DNA from: Rhineura floridana
Taxonomy: Eukaryota; Chordata; Lepidosauria; Squamata; Rhineuridae
NCBI RefSeq assembly: GCF_030035675.1
Contig: NC_084489.1
Span: forward strand, 36,230,001 to 36,294,000
Length of the DNA: 64,000 bases
Direction of reading: 5' to 3'
Position numbers and translations under genes: made by a program. Below, piece after piece: positions 63,801-64,000 of this stretch (position 1 is the first letter of the stretch; every line of letters starts with the position of its first letter). Under the pieces are notes generated by a model, which was not told the origin of the DNA, did no database searches, and saw only the letters and a program-made list of their open reading frames with translations.

Positions 63801-64000
63801 AGGGTGAGCCCTAAAAATACACATCTCAGGTGCTGGAGGCCAGAGTAAGGATGTGCATCTTCATCATTTGCTGAAAGTTGTGCAATGAAGTTGCCAGACG
63901 CCCTCAGTGAGGAGGAACTTCCACAACTTAGGGGCTGCCACAGAGAATGCCCTCTCCTGGACTACTACCCCATGAGATTCTGAGGGTGGCAGAGCTACCA
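63801..64000 (-). mobile_element. L2/CR1-clade LINE 3' part, antisense, runs off the window
   Basis: The reverse reads the end of the RT ORF (AFSVAAPKLWKFLL). The + strand words CAACTTAGGGGCTGCCACAG and GAATGCCCTCTCCTGGACTA match the copy at 34430-34470. It continues right of the window. Confidence 0.7.

Overview
The window is vertebrate nuclear DNA, most likely from a squamate reptile (lizard). Coding sequence is split into short exons with GT-AG introns, and the repeat mix is squamate-like: L2/CR1-clade LINEs, a Bov-B (RTE) LINE, a Sauria-type SINE with a Bov-B tail, a tRNA-headed SINE with a LINE-like tail, many small hAT and Tigger hairpin elements, and tyrosine-recombinase retrotransposons. 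I saw no bacterial operons, CRISPR arrays, rRNA genes or free-standing tRNA genes.

Two host genes lie head to tail on the + strand. HACL1 (2-hydroxyacyl-CoA lyase 1, peroxisomal) occupies 1734-18003. Its last ten coding exons are here and the earlier ones lie left of the window. COLQ (collagen-like tail subunit of acetylcholinesterase) starts at 32001: coding exon 1 (signal peptide) is 32001-32106 and exon 2 (the proline-rich attachment domain) is 59494-59637, separated by a 27.4-kb intron. The remaining COLQ exons lie right of the window. HACL1 followed by COLQ is the order I recall from the human genome. The two proteins act in unrelated processes (peroxisomal alpha-oxidation; anchoring of the esterase at the neuromuscular junction), so their adjacency is conserved synteny rather than shared function.

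Layout: 1-1450 holds an L2 3' end and a decayed DIRS-like fossil. 1734-18003 is HACL1; one intron (9935-15899) consists almost entirely of an antisense Ngaro-type element with four long open frames. 18004-31800 is intergenic, with L2 fragments, a 3.6-kb element ending in TAGGGTTGCC repeats, and a GC-rich hAT element at 30756-31174 that appears to carry a piece of a NOL4-family first exon. 32107-59493 is COLQ intron 1, very rich in repeats: hairpin hATs, a hAT transposase remnant, a Bov-B copy split by a Tigger-like element, an L2 copy, two solo LTRs, and a nested pile of transposons (47528-54743) inside one hAT element whose 8-bp target duplication is intact. 59638-64000 is COLQ intron 2 with another young L2 end.

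Best candidates for a second look: the NOL4-like exon inside a hAT element, the four-frame Ngaro element that makes up nearly a whole HACL1 intron, the nested stack at 47528-54743, and the altered attachment domain of COLQ. All family assignments rest on reading motifs by eye and from memory; no database search was run.
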